DNA of 64,000 nt, taken from NCBI RefSeq assembly GCF_026151205.1, contig NC_087072.1:3615375-3679374 (forward strand). Direction: 5' to 3'. The notes under the pieces are model-generated. The model saw only the letters and a list, made by a program, of their open reading frames with translations. It searched no databases and was not told where the DNA came from. The translations under genes and the position numbers were made by a program. This document shows, piece after piece, positions 45,301 through 52,034 of the stretch; the first letter of the stretch is position 1, and each line of letters begins with the position of its first letter. This DNA comes from Bolinopsis microptera. Lineage: Eukaryota > Ctenophora > Tentaculata > Lobata > Bolinopsidae.

Positions 45301-47543
45301 TCAACAACAAACAAATTTTCTGTTTAAAAACTTATAATTCTAACATGCATACCAAGATCTAAATTATCGTGCGCCCTTGCCACGAGTCTAACTGTACCCA
45401 CGTGCGTAGCATCTTATCAAAGTACAGAGAACAGTCTGTTCCTATCATTTAGGTCATTTGACTCTTATACCCGTGATATAATAAGACAGGAATACGATAT
45501 GACCTCACGTCAATGAAAATATGTAGTTGGTATCAAATATCATTGTTCCTGAAAACATCGCATATGTACAAAAAAATGTGTATAATGTTACTTGTAAAAA
45601 GATCCAGAGTTCATGTTAGTATACTAAACTTTCAATTTACTGTTGCATGGACAATATAAGTAAGCTTTTATACATTTGAATTTAAATGTATTATGGGTCT
45701 TCAGCTTATCCTTTAACATTAAATTGACAAGTCAAATCGTATAATTATAAGTAAGATAATTTAATAATTTTAGTTTCACAATTTAAATTTAAATTAATTT
45801 ACGTAGCTAGTTTAGACGTCGCACACACTCTCAGTATAATTTATTATGTAAACTGCATATGTACTGGGTAGTGCTTAAATCAAGTCTGAAAATAATTTAA
45901 GGGTTTAGCGCTCACAGTTTTCATGATCAGCTTGCAATAATTTATATTCAATAAAAATGTAGCCTAGGCCCTAGCCGTATATTGTATTATTGTAGTTTGT
46001 ACATAATATGATTGTAAAATTTGAAAAATTAGACTTCTAGACATTGCCCGCGCCTTAGAGTTAGTGGACTGTTCGGCTGCACCACGGCCAGGCCCCCTCA
46101 TTATTCTCTCTCAATTTTCAAATATTATCTGTTTTACAATTAATAACCTAACTACCTCAATCGCGCTGATTGATCGTCTCCACAGTTAAGTTGTATGGCA
46201 ATCAAAAACTTGCACACCTCAAGTATAACTATAAAAAATACTCCATTTACAAGGGTAAAATTAAATGGTTGAATTAAAAGCACCCACAGTAAATGCGCTT
46301 ATTCCTGGAAAAGTATACAAATCCTAGTACTTAGTAGTAGTGTGGCCACGGTCTCTGTAAATGTTGCGGTTTTAACATAATATTATACAAACTTATAATC
46401 TAAAACTTAATGGCAGAGCTGTAAGTACACACAGTGTAGACTGTAGGTGTGTTAATGACTATTAGATAAAAATAAAGATAAACAAACAGTGCTAATTTGA
46501 AAGAATCAGATCTGGTAATGTTCTCCAATTAGCGCACAGAACACTATCTTCAACAGTTTTTACTCTCCTAAAAACTAACTTACACCCTAGTGTAGCAATG
46601 TCACGTGTTAGTGAGCGCGCTCTCCCGGTCTACCTCCAGACACTCCGACAGTCGGAGAACCTAGGAGAAGAAGTGCTGGCAGATCAGCAGCAGGTGGTGG
46701 AGCTGGACAAGAGGAGGCAAACCAACAGACAGGCTATCAGGGCTGTTAAAAACGAGGAGGAGCAGAGAAACATGTGGGTTATGATGGGCAATGAGTTCGT
46801 TAAAGTCGAGAAGAAAGTTTTGGAGTCGTGGTTGGAGGGTGATCAGAAAGTTTTGGATAAGGAGATAAACTCGATACGGGATGAACTGAAGCATAAGGTG
46901 CAGGCTTTGAAACAGTTGGAGGGTGAGGAGATACCTAAAGGGTTCTTTTTAAACGCCATGTCAAAGAACTCTCTGTCAAATATCAGTGGTGAGACCGGAC
47001 GGGTCACTGAACGGTATGTGGACCAGTGAGGTCACGTGCTATTTGGACAAGACTTCGTCGTTTTATTTAATCTGTGAAGGAGAATTGTTGCTGCTGAGGA
47101 ATGTTTTTATGATCTGATTTAACATTTTTGATCGAATTGTTTTTGAAAATCGAATTTTTGAACCAGATGTTTTATTGATTTTTATTTATTTTATTTGTTT
47201 AGCTTTTTGTAAGTGTTTTATTGTGCAGCCAACAACATAATATACATCATAAATGCAATATGCTTTCAGTATTCTTGCAAAATTAATTAATGAAATCACG
47301 TTTATCCCTCCATGAGTTTTACGATAATAATTCCACCACACTTAATCTTCTATTAACCCAAGTAAACTTGTCTTACTACTCATTGGCAACACTAACACAC
47401 TGATATGTGATAAGGCAATACTAATTCAATGATATTTCAGACTGGTCGGACAGGGAGAGTACACAGACACGAACAGCAGGATTTGGGTGGGCAACTTCCA
47501 AGAGAAGGTCGCTATTGGACTAGAAGTCAAGTTGGAGTGCTGA
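24361..47543 (+). CDS. MORN2: MORN2-like MORN-repeat protein with a 20.8 kb last intron
   Basis: Exons: 24361-24400 (first exon a) or 24716-24812 (first exon b), then 25213-25263, 26210-26361, 26563-26651 and 47441-47543. Both first exons start with ATG and end in the same phase, so they may be alternatives, giving 144 or 163 residues. The protein has MORN units: FPNGDKYNGEY, GQGTHTYANGKVYVGSW, GQGSLTFPNGSKYEGTF and GEGVYTWEDCSKFKGKF, then GQGEYTDTNSRIWVGNF at the C-terminus. The ending resembles MORN2, a small protein of ciliated and spermatogenic cells also linked to LC3-associated phagocytosis. The last exon joins in phase (AA/A, Lys) and completes the fourth-to-fifth MORN unit, which supports the very long intron. 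Five other genes lie inside that intron. Transcript evidence would settle the last junction. Confidence 0.82.
26753..27480 (-). pseudogene. LINE reverse transcriptase C-terminal relic
   Basis: Minus-strand translation gives a LINE segment in the usual order: NLINSSKTEFVHF, LGSLMCTVKDIKNRI, KIKIYEAQVVSILLYNCNSW, HLRRILNIRWP, and then GRRGRPCLNLLDVIRKD and DREEWKKLED. A stop replaces a residue at RWRM*GHIL (about 26994) and the frame shifts near 26920. The catalytic domain is absent (5' truncated). It sits in the long MORN2 intron, between its exon 4 and the fusogen gene, antisense to both. Confidence 0.85.
27786..29948 (+). CDS. EFF-1/AFF-1-like (FF family) cell fusogen candidate, intronless, 720 aa
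   Basis: Type I membrane protein. A hydrophobic signal peptide (residues 1 to about 17) is followed by an ectodomain of about 470 residues, one transmembrane helix at about 491-513, a Cys/Lys-rich juxtamembrane stretch (CLSRCWGCICKKKKK) and a 200-residue Ser/Pro/His-rich tail. The ectodomain has 16 cysteines, with a cluster at 94-150 starting CVCDCPG and ending CC, and several N-glycosylation sequons. This layout (CxCxC cluster, signal peptide, single TM, cytoplasmic tail, about 16 conserved cysteines) matches my memory of the FF family of class II-fold somatic cell fusogens, known from nematodes and reported from ctenophores, arthropods and amphioxus. The ATG follows CAACC. The gene lies inside the MORN2 intron on the same strand. 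The alternative is an unrelated cysteine-rich receptor. Confidence 0.6.
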   Translation: MFAVFVISVLIQTSYSVICSKSPPILHKQSTTRDRITGRVTRQTLVTISLGLKETACFSLDTGERYGISLDEVKSVLQYKNSYKFGIPKAEVKCVCDCPGAEDFCSSQTDSCAEGGPYNSKNGQCYQWFREGLSNSGCTAFLSGSAEVCCSINISPHNRTIWRAVELSNGANRAVFSVTSLNSHNTKTSEVDIEGGHPILDPFYFTVNAPAIVPTLKAGWYFGTDSGTSLYGGVEINSLSEYNLEKLGWFKYVEEKYKMDKTQVMNSFSVDVNNCDKDDLNVQFINKYSEQSVKQSAVELSHLYKTSLSNVLRMDAERRVEVFFRQYSNIDITLTLEGDYIIQKISDISHFTDFSGAVMMDKHSNYFVNISVFEGEGSIRGNLTVTNGNKGADIFKINIDKFNPKTKVFYIRLSTICEEDEEAVLCLHTESSLSKCKSVPCNREPLQTFELPDSAVDYEKGEKMSILSLSTWAKHLNPLEWFNGLTNWKEGFIMVTEIIGVLTLLGLGFKLLRVIECLSRCWGCICKKKKKGTKKEKGKITCEERVKEETDEVESVENVLKRVRDEGGTIHYNRSYKSQSLDHPYPHSDSTGYNLHSNSSPRYIDLDHIRTLGPPTSGHSPVSQPNFFYQDALPSISNSTSLLPHSNFTDVKSQNNRRIGRFGTRHHTIQLRSASTPSGAVRSDGGPGFIHERFYDIPNRDGVEVKRDNSLVRSQIVLMR
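29949..30780. other. Spacer between fusogen and GPCR A
   Basis: AT-rich, no gene. It presumably holds the fusogen 3' UTR. Confidence 0.5.
30781..31003. pseudogene. Duplicated 3' end of GPCR A
   Basis: This is a diverged direct copy, offset by about 227 bp, of the segment 31008-31230, which contains the last codons and 3' flank of GPCR A. Shared words include GTGACGTGTCAT, GTTTTCAGTTCATT, TTTGTAGGATGAGTTC and TCTAGATGTCCT / TCTTGATGTCCT. The copy has lost the reading frame. Confidence 0.7.
31101..35324 (-). CDS. Rhodopsin-class GPCR A, 5 exons, about 315 aa
   Basis: Minus-strand exons in transcript order: 35277-35324, 32487-32585, 32112-32272, 31697-31880, 31101-31556; frame is kept at each junction. 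Exon 2 holds TM1, exon 3 TM2 (NVSVNDMVMSILAV) and the TM3 cysteine (FCDI), exon 4 TM3-TM4 with the DRY-region variant DRLIAIVAPIRY, and exon 5 extracellular loop 2 and TM5-TM7 with NPLVYF (NPxxY) and a basic tail. A start at 35324 gives 315 residues; an upstream in-frame ATG at 35444 would add 40. Ligand is unknown; class A topology suggests a small-molecule or peptide receptor. Intron 1 (32586-35276) contains a hAT element. GPCR B is its tandem paralogue. Confidence 0.85.
33148..35043. mobile_element. Non-autonomous hAT transposon with perfect 8-bp TSD
   Basis: The 8-bp direct repeat TTTGGAAC at 33140-33147 and 35044-35051 flanks an element that begins TAGGCTATCCA and ends with its reverse complement TGGATAGCCTA. 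Subterminal zones are full of CGATAA / TTATCG and TTTATCTAGATAAAA words, in opposite orientation at each end. An 8-bp duplication with TAG-type ends is diagnostic of hAT. There is no transposase; the interior is mostly a 240-bp satellite. Total length is 1896 bp. It lies in GPCR A intron 1, itself inside the MORN2 intron. Confidence 0.93.
33660..34840 (+). repeat. Satellite with 240-bp higher-order unit inside the hAT element
   Basis: The segment TACACTACTGTTCT(G/C)AGGAG recurs at 33961, 34201, 34441 and 34681, an exact 240-bp period. Each 240-bp unit is made of shorter subunits alternating CTACTGTTTTGAAGA-AAACTGG and CTACTGTTCTCAGGAGAAG-AAACC, of about 30 bp each. The motif TTCTCAGGAGAA is itself palindromic. 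The outer subunits diverge, as expected of array edges. Confidence 0.93.
36217..39185 (-). CDS. Rhodopsin-class GPCR B, 5 exons, about 299 aa
   Basis: Minus-strand exons in transcript order: 39093-39185, 37771-37869, 37365-37525, 36910-37093, 36217-36579; phases agree throughout. Exon 1 encodes a short extracellular N-terminus starting MNTIPYLKAGQD with an N-glycosylation site. TM1 is in exon 2, TM2 (NVAANDVFVSIVG) and the TM3 cysteine (ICQI) in exon 3, TM3-TM4 with DRFLAVVFAKKY in exon 4, and TM5-TM7 with NPLIYL in exon 5. The cytoplasmic tail is very short. The three internal exons have exactly the lengths of those in GPCR A (99, 161 and 184 bp), so the two arose by tandem duplication. Intron 1 (37870-39092) carries a LINE relic and a 32-bp minisatellite. 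Ligand unknown. Confidence 0.85.
36730..36766 (+). other. AAGGCC...CCGAAACGTCG motif
   Basis: GAAAGGCCAATAAGTGCCGAAACGTCG resembles a short motif dispersed in many invertebrate genomes, with a helix-like GGC/GCC pair followed by CGAAACG. It partly resembles the second half of a hammerhead core, but the CTGATGA box is not intact. It lies in an intron of GPCR B. Confidence 0.3.
37911..38600 (-). pseudogene. 5'-truncated LINE reverse transcriptase relic
   Basis: The minus-strand frame is open for about 230 codons and starts inside RT just after the active site: GLHLNESKTKYI, VDDFVYLGSRI, ATVEPVLLYGSEAW, MLRMALNIRWP, RRMRLAGHVARHD, GYRRPGRPHLTFLDMLKKD, and a final WRGIVV. The upstream palm and endonuclease domains are missing, consistent with ordinary 5' truncation of a LINE insertion. 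It has no stop within the remnant and so looks younger than the relic at 26.8-27.5 kb. It sits in intron 1 of GPCR B in the same orientation as the gene. Confidence 0.9.
38630..38915 (+). repeat. 31-33 bp minisatellite (ACGAACTTACCAATTGTT)
   Basis: About eight copies of GTTACGAACTTACCAATT plus GTTACGTTAT(T)AAGT. It starts about 30 bp from the truncated 5' end of the LINE relic. Confidence 0.9.
39186..43630. other. Region between GPCR B and ETS gene, no further gene seen
   Basis: AT-rich sequence with only chance ORFs (longest about 75 codons, no domains). It contains a 16-bp TCTACACTAGTACGTG array at 40437-40510 and a stem at 42329-42417 with arms GCAACATATAGGTGCGG and CCGCACTTATATGTTGC. The last kilobase (from about 42770) is more GC-rich and probably includes the ETS promoter and 5' UTR. 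Confidence 0.5.
40437..40510 (+). repeat. 16-bp tandem repeat
   Basis: Four to five copies of TCTACACTAGTACGTG, with one truncated copy near the start. ACTAGT makes each unit partly palindromic. Confidence 0.85.
43631..44995 (+). CDS. ETS-domain transcription factor, intronless, 454 aa
   Basis: The first real ATG is at 43631 (MSQTLTLNSF); codons upstream of it are TTG. Residues about 216-299 form a complete ETS winged-helix domain: LHLWEFLLEMLADKR, IAWTGTAREFRVVNS, VAREWGNRKNKPHMNFDKMS and RAMRYYYKKNILAH...RLVYSF. The recognition helix with the two conserved arginines (RAMRYYY) that read GGAA is intact. The N-terminal third is acidic (EEEEFFTHSQDDQPEHE), then Ser-rich, and the C-terminal tail is basic and low in complexity. 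No Pointed domain is visible. The SRAMRYYYK...RLVY pattern is nearest to ELF/ESE-type members, but subfamily is tentative. It is nested in the MORN2 intron on the same strand. Confidence 0.93.
   Translation: MSQTLTLNSFAAASGAPWNPYPTLEEEEFFTHSQDDQPEHETFCFADQLMDIDFPLLDINTRSPQITLPTVQTPINRKRPTWKLKNALLTEEFLLKKSIKKTISSTPASPDKDGPYIDVLSDSCSSISSESDLSSLSQDSLDSNGSSHTSYNRFLRRSPNWSRPFFSSRDRRESRDSDWRPKKEVKKEGSFVNPREEMNMLRLSCTCQSRNTGKSLHLWEFLLEMLADKRMKSVIAWTGTAREFRVVNSREVAREWGNRKNKPHMNFDKMSRAMRYYYKKNILAHGNKQRLVYSFCQEAICPHYEKIIKLALKTRPQTQGSCPLSPREEPAKVLETAARTWERETSPTALKSSSASSKIKSESEKILTERLCPGRNLRFSVKKPGKQDCFRSCCEGATDNLSRSYPLRGGGEPSRTNKTGQFRPAKNTSVPSNNQPKIKINSNRPNYNDCFKFS
44996..46597. other. ETS 3' flank, no gene seen
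   Basis: AT-rich, with AATAAAA near 45950 as a possible ETS poly(A) signal. Short ORFs show no domains. Confidence 0.5.
46598..47029 (+). CDS. PDRG1: PDRG1-like prefoldin-type protein, intronless, 143 aa
   Basis: A small, highly charged coiled-coil protein. Residues about 25-50 (EEVLADQQQVVELDKRRQTN) and the later segments GNEFVKV and DKEINSIRDELKHKV match the pattern of p53 and DNA-damage regulated protein 1, a beta-type prefoldin-like subunit of the R2TP/prefoldin-like (PAQosome) complex. KGFFLNAMS corresponds to the family's KGF.LNP motif. The length is close to the human protein (133). The ATG follows GTAGCA. It ends 411 bp before the last MORN2 exon, inside the MORN2 intron and on the same strand. 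Confidence 0.85.
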   Translation: MSRVSERALPVYLQTLRQSENLGEEVLADQQQVVELDKRRQTNRQAIRAVKNEEEQRNMWVMMGNEFVKVEKKVLESWLEGDQKVLDKEINSIRDELKHKVQALKQLEGEEIPKGFFLNAMSKNSLSNISGETGRVTERYVDQ

Positions 47544-48571
47544 GTGCCTACAAAGCTTCAGTGCTTCTCAGGGAGATCTGTTCATAAATACCTCTCAGAC
47601 AAATCAGGGTATAAAATATGCATCTCGGATTATTAGTATCATCGACATTGTTTCAGTTAATTGCTCCTTTTTGTACAGTAATTTATTAGCTTTGTAATTT
47701 TTCACATGTGTAATGTGTACAGTGAATTATTCATTCATATCAAGTTTTCTATATAACAAAATAAATATTACTTTTGTTGAAATTTTCGTTCCTATTTTCA
47801 CGAAAGCTACTATTGCGCATGAAAATTATATTAAGATATTATGATTCACTCAGCCGAATTTTTCATCAGTATTTATTATGTTAATATATTGTAAATATCT
47901 ATACAGTTTCTATCACAGTAGAAAAGAGTATCATTTATCCTTGTATTGAGCGGTTTTTGCCAGCGAACAATGAAAATTCATGAAAATTGGGGCATCCTGA
48001 AGGTTCCTTAAAATAAATTGCAGGACGATAAATGAAACACAGATATTCAAGGTAGACTGGTACATAAAATGAATTTTCGTATTTTATTAGCAATCTCTGA
48101 TTCAATATCAGTATTTTGAATTTTACTACACTTACAGTTAAAAAGCGAATAGAAATGACAAACACGTCGCGGATCATCGTCGACTTGAAAATATATTAAG
48201 CGTGTTAAAATTCTATACTCAGATCTTGGTAAAACGAACAATCAAAATCGGGCAACGAATGTAATTGTAATATAACATTAACAGAACAAAATGAATCAAC
48301 AGTGGAAACAAACAGAAAGTTAGCTTTTCCAATCGCCCTAAATTACTTTTTAGTGCTTTGAGTCTTTAAAATGTACAACTATATAATTATAGTCTAGTTG
48401 ATCTTGTGGTTGGGCGATCAAGTTTCGTTCTTTTTGAGTCAGCGTTCAAGTCGGCAGAGCTAACAGTTGGAGAAGTTTTGTTCCTCCGATCGCACAAATT
48501 GTTTGAGTAAAGATGTTGGTCTGTATCGTTTCGGTTTGTCTTTTCGTTGCTGCTACTGCTGGGAGTAATAG
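47544..48571. other. Spacer between MORN2 and GTPase cluster
   Basis: The two genes converge here. AT-rich; AATAAA-like words near 47760 could serve MORN2. No further gene seen. Confidence 0.5.
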
Positions 48572-51061
48572 TTATACGGAACTTAGGAGTCCCTGTGTCG
48601 GACTTCTGTTGTCAACATTGAAAGAACATCGGTTCAATTTCCTCTTTGACTTATTTTCCTCAGTAATAACGCTAGTCGATACATTAGACTCGTGATCACA
48701 GTCTGTTGGGGATCCAAAGCGTTTGGTAAACGATTTAGTGAACCCGGAAAGAAGTGAATTTTTCGGTTTAGTATCTTCAGCAGGCTTAGGATTCCTATCG
48801 TCTGTGTGTCTCCCTGCAGTTTCATGCCTCTTCCCACGGCCGCGCCGGCCACGGCATGGTCTTTCAGTCGAATTGGCTGGTTGTGTTTGGTTTAGTCGAT
48901 TTGCAATTGCACTGCCACTGCCAGAGTTCCCACTGTCCGTGTTCTCACATTTGGGGTCCTCAGAGGGAAGTTTATCAATGCTCACTGTTAGGTTCCTCCA
49001 AGTCCATAGTTCTGGAGGCCAATCTACCGGTGGTAAGACTCGATCCCCAACAAAATTTTCCTTCACTTTCACCTTCAGTGATTCCTCATTCTTTTCAATT
49101 TCACTTCTATCTGGTTTGGTCTCGTGTTGGCCAGGTTGAATCTTTAGGTCACCGTTTTGCCACATAAAGGTGTAATTATATAATCTTTGATCGTCGTTCA
49201 CGCATAATTCGAATGAGAAATGGGGTCTTTTATCCAACTCATCGCCATTTAACTCTGAGTTCCTTTCCTTAACTTGAAGGTTCTTCATTTTTGTTGAGAG
49301 ATCACTCGTATCCTCCCTCTTTCCATTACTATTAGAATCCTGATTTCCCACATTAAACGAAAAGTTTCCAGTCCCTGATGCTTCATTTCTTGTTATAGTT
49401 AGATGGGATCTTGTATTGATATCTGTGTTAACTGAATCACGTTGACACTGTCCACCATCGTATGTGTTTTGCGATTCTTTGTGTTTAGCATCGTAACGCT
49501 CGATTGGAGGGAGTCTTTGCTTCTTTGAGTTTGCTAAACTTGTTGGATTTAGCGCCGTCCTTGGATGGGTTGTTTCATAATCTGAAGGTTTGTTGAAATT
49601 ATCTGCGTTGTGCGGTTTGATGGTATCCATTTCATTGATCGCTTTTGATGATATTTTTGACGAAGAGGCTTTACTCTTCGTTGCTTTTGTATCAGAAAAT
49701 CGGACACTTAGCTGCCTCTTATTCCATGTGAAGGTTACCCTTCCCAAGTCAGCACCCGCTTGTTGTTCGCTGTGACAATCCGCCTCGTCCGATAAGTCAT
49801 GAAGAAAAACTCTCATCTGGCTAGTCATACTAGCTATATATCCTTTTTCTTTAGCTGCATCTTTTCCTTTGAAAGTAAAGTTATTTGATCTTTTAAATCT
49901 TTTTTCTGCGCCGGATATTTTACTTTCTATCCAGGATTGAAAACTGAAGAACTAATACAGCCTTCCTTTTGCTGTCATACTCATACTCATCAGTGAGTCG
50001 ATCAAATTGTGTCCTCATCTCTTTAATTTCATCAACTTCTTTTGTAGTCTCCCTCAAAATTTTCACCATTCTGTTATTTATCTTGAACAACTGAGAGAAG
50101 TTTTCCTCGTCTACTTTCACATTCTCAGTTTTGCTGCAGACTGCCTTGATATTCTCCAGGAGAGTTTCTCTACTTGTGTCTTTGCTGCTGAACAATACAC
50201 AATCCTATATCAAACTCCTCTTTTACTCGTGGCTTCAAGTCCTCCGGAGTCCAAGAGACAGTGTCCATATGAGTCACTAACACTCCAACTATATCTTCAG
50301 GCAGACTCAATAGCCTCTCACTATATCGACTGATGACACTCATTACATTTGCTATCCTGGTGTCAGCTTTGACAATTATTAGGATCCGAGAAACGGGTTT
50401 ATAGTTCAACGCTGATGCTATGTGTTCGTTTTGCTGCAGCTGATCTTGGATGGAGTTGCTTCCTGGAGTATCACACACAACCATGGAACTATCGTATGTC
50501 CGATATGGTTTAGAGTATCTGGTAACACTGAAGGCACTATCACTCTTCCGTACTTTTATAGCAGTCAACTTATCGAATACTGTTGATTTTCCTGCACCAA
50601 CATCGCCTATCAGTACAACATAATTCCCATCAGAATTAGAGTCGATTGATTGGGATACTTTTTTAGTCTTCTCAGCTGATTCAATTGGCTTCAAGTCGAA
50701 TGATTGGGATGCTTTTGTAATCTCCTCAGCTGATTCGATTGGTTTCTGTTCAATCGGTTTAGATACCGAATCTATCATCAGCCACTCGCGAGGCAAGTCA
50801 ACTTGAGGCATATTTTGCCAGATGATTGGTTTCCCGCAACCAATCAGCTTAGCTTTAGTGTCAGTGTAGCCAACGCTTTTATTGACAGTCCTGGAATAAT
50901 TTGATGCATTGACAACAAGTTTATGTCCTGCATAAACCCATTTAAACGAAAAGGTCCCTAGTTCACCAAAGGGTTGTACAATCGAGCGTTTGTCACCACA
51001 GTTTGAGTTAGTTAAATTCCCGTAAACTTCTGGTTTAGTCCATGATTCGTTACAGTAAATG
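48572..51061 (-). pseudogene. GIMAP-like gene 1, C-terminal part: Zn ribbon, second GTPase, tail
   Basis: Continuation (minus strand) of the gene whose N-terminus is at 57505-58461. From 51057 the frame reads CNESW and later LIGCGKPIIW, the Cys-rich ribbon seen in the neighbour at 59.2 kb. It then runs without a stop into a second P-loop GTPase: GDVGAGKST, CDTPG, VTHMD. Two frameshifts break it: about 2 bases are missing near 50195 (before FSSKDTS) and one extra T occurs near 49940 (before QSWIES). The last block (about 49943-48572) covers the end of the helical region (MTSQMRVFLHDLSDEADC) and a polar tail with FTFTW-like and FSFELCVN motifs. Frames, splits and the insertion argue for a dead copy; assembly error at the two indels is the alternative. 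Confidence 0.8.
51058..51061. repeat. Target-site duplication, AATG (left)
   Basis: AATG directly precedes the TG of the left LTR and is repeated at 57505-57508 after the CA of the right LTR. The empty site can be inferred from the intact neighbour, which reads TACAGTAAGTGCATCGTC at 59520. Confidence 0.85.
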
Positions 51062-51478
51062 TGTAGGTTTGCTGTGTTCCTACTTTAATTTACTTTGAGG
51101 AGGATCAAACAAAGAGAAACGAGGAGGATAACAACGTTAGAACAATAGGGGTATATTAGGGAATAGTAACAACACGTATAAACAAGACCGACTGAAGGGA
51201 AGATGGGAAATGTGAAGGGAATAGGGAAAGTGTGGGATAACTTTACTCCAAAACTCTTACTATTTATATGGGCTGATTGCTTGCGAGGCAATACTAACGG
51301 TGCATCTGAAATATCTAATCAGTGCGTGGCGTTGCTTAACTAAGCTTAAAAACGGTTTAACTAATGAGCCAAATAATTGCTTGAGATCGCAATGGCTATT
51401 GACACTGAACATAAAACGGTTTGAACTTGGAACCAAATACCGTTAACTTTAAACCAACCAATATCTGGGATCCCTACA
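51062..51478 (-). repeat. 3' LTR of Ty3/gypsy element
   Basis: 417 bp, beginning TGTAGGTTTGCTG and ending GGATCCCTACA as read on the plus strand. It carries the same 68-codon chance ORF as the other LTR, with identical translation. Confidence 0.95.
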
Positions 51479-52034
51479 CCACCCCCTCCCCAAAAATATA
51501 GGGCGGTGTGGATCAGACTGGTCAAAACATATATCGCTTATAGTTATAAGTACTTATGATAATTTAAAACTAACCAACTCTTAAAATACTGGTACAGTTC
51601 ACTTTTAAGTACTTATGATTATTTTAAAAACCAACTCTCAAAATACTGATACAGTTCACTTTTTATAGCGTTCATCAGCTGTTCCTTCTGTGTGGGCTTC
51701 GGAGGAGCCATTGTCGGCTGCGACGTTCGGGGACTGTGTCTTCCTGCACAATAGACGAAAACCAAATGGGGTAGCCAGTGCGAACGATGAGCTGATGAGG
51801 AGGGCATTAACTTTGGAGGAAAAGGGATGTCGTATTCCTTGTTGACCGATCAGATAGGCTTCCTGATCATGGCCAGCACAAAGATCGTCTTGTCGGGGTT
51901 AACCGGGTGTGCACCATCCCGTTAACCAGGATTCATTCCTAGTGCTGGATCATGCTGGTGGCGAATCTGATACGTGCCAACTTGGGCCGAGATTTGAGGA
52001 GAGGTTGTAAGGAGTTCGCATTGTAGGATGGGGA
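51479..52034. other. Retrotransposon 3' internal region
   Basis: Non-coding stretch between the end of pol and the 3' LTR. The polypurine tract is at 51479-51491 (CCACCCCCTCCCC on the plus strand). No env-like reading frame is present. Confidence 0.75.

Noticed and set aside
48723-49139. Plus-strand ORF opposite GTPase gene 1
   Set aside because: Shadow of the long minus-strand frame; composition follows it and no start context or motif is seen.
51085-51291. 68-codon ORF in both LTRs as a gene
   Set aside because: It lies wholly within the LTR, is duplicated only because LTRs are, and has no motif.
51479-52034. An env gene in the retrotransposon
   Set aside because: The stretch between pol and the 3' LTR has only a 62-codon ORF with no signal peptide or TM segment.
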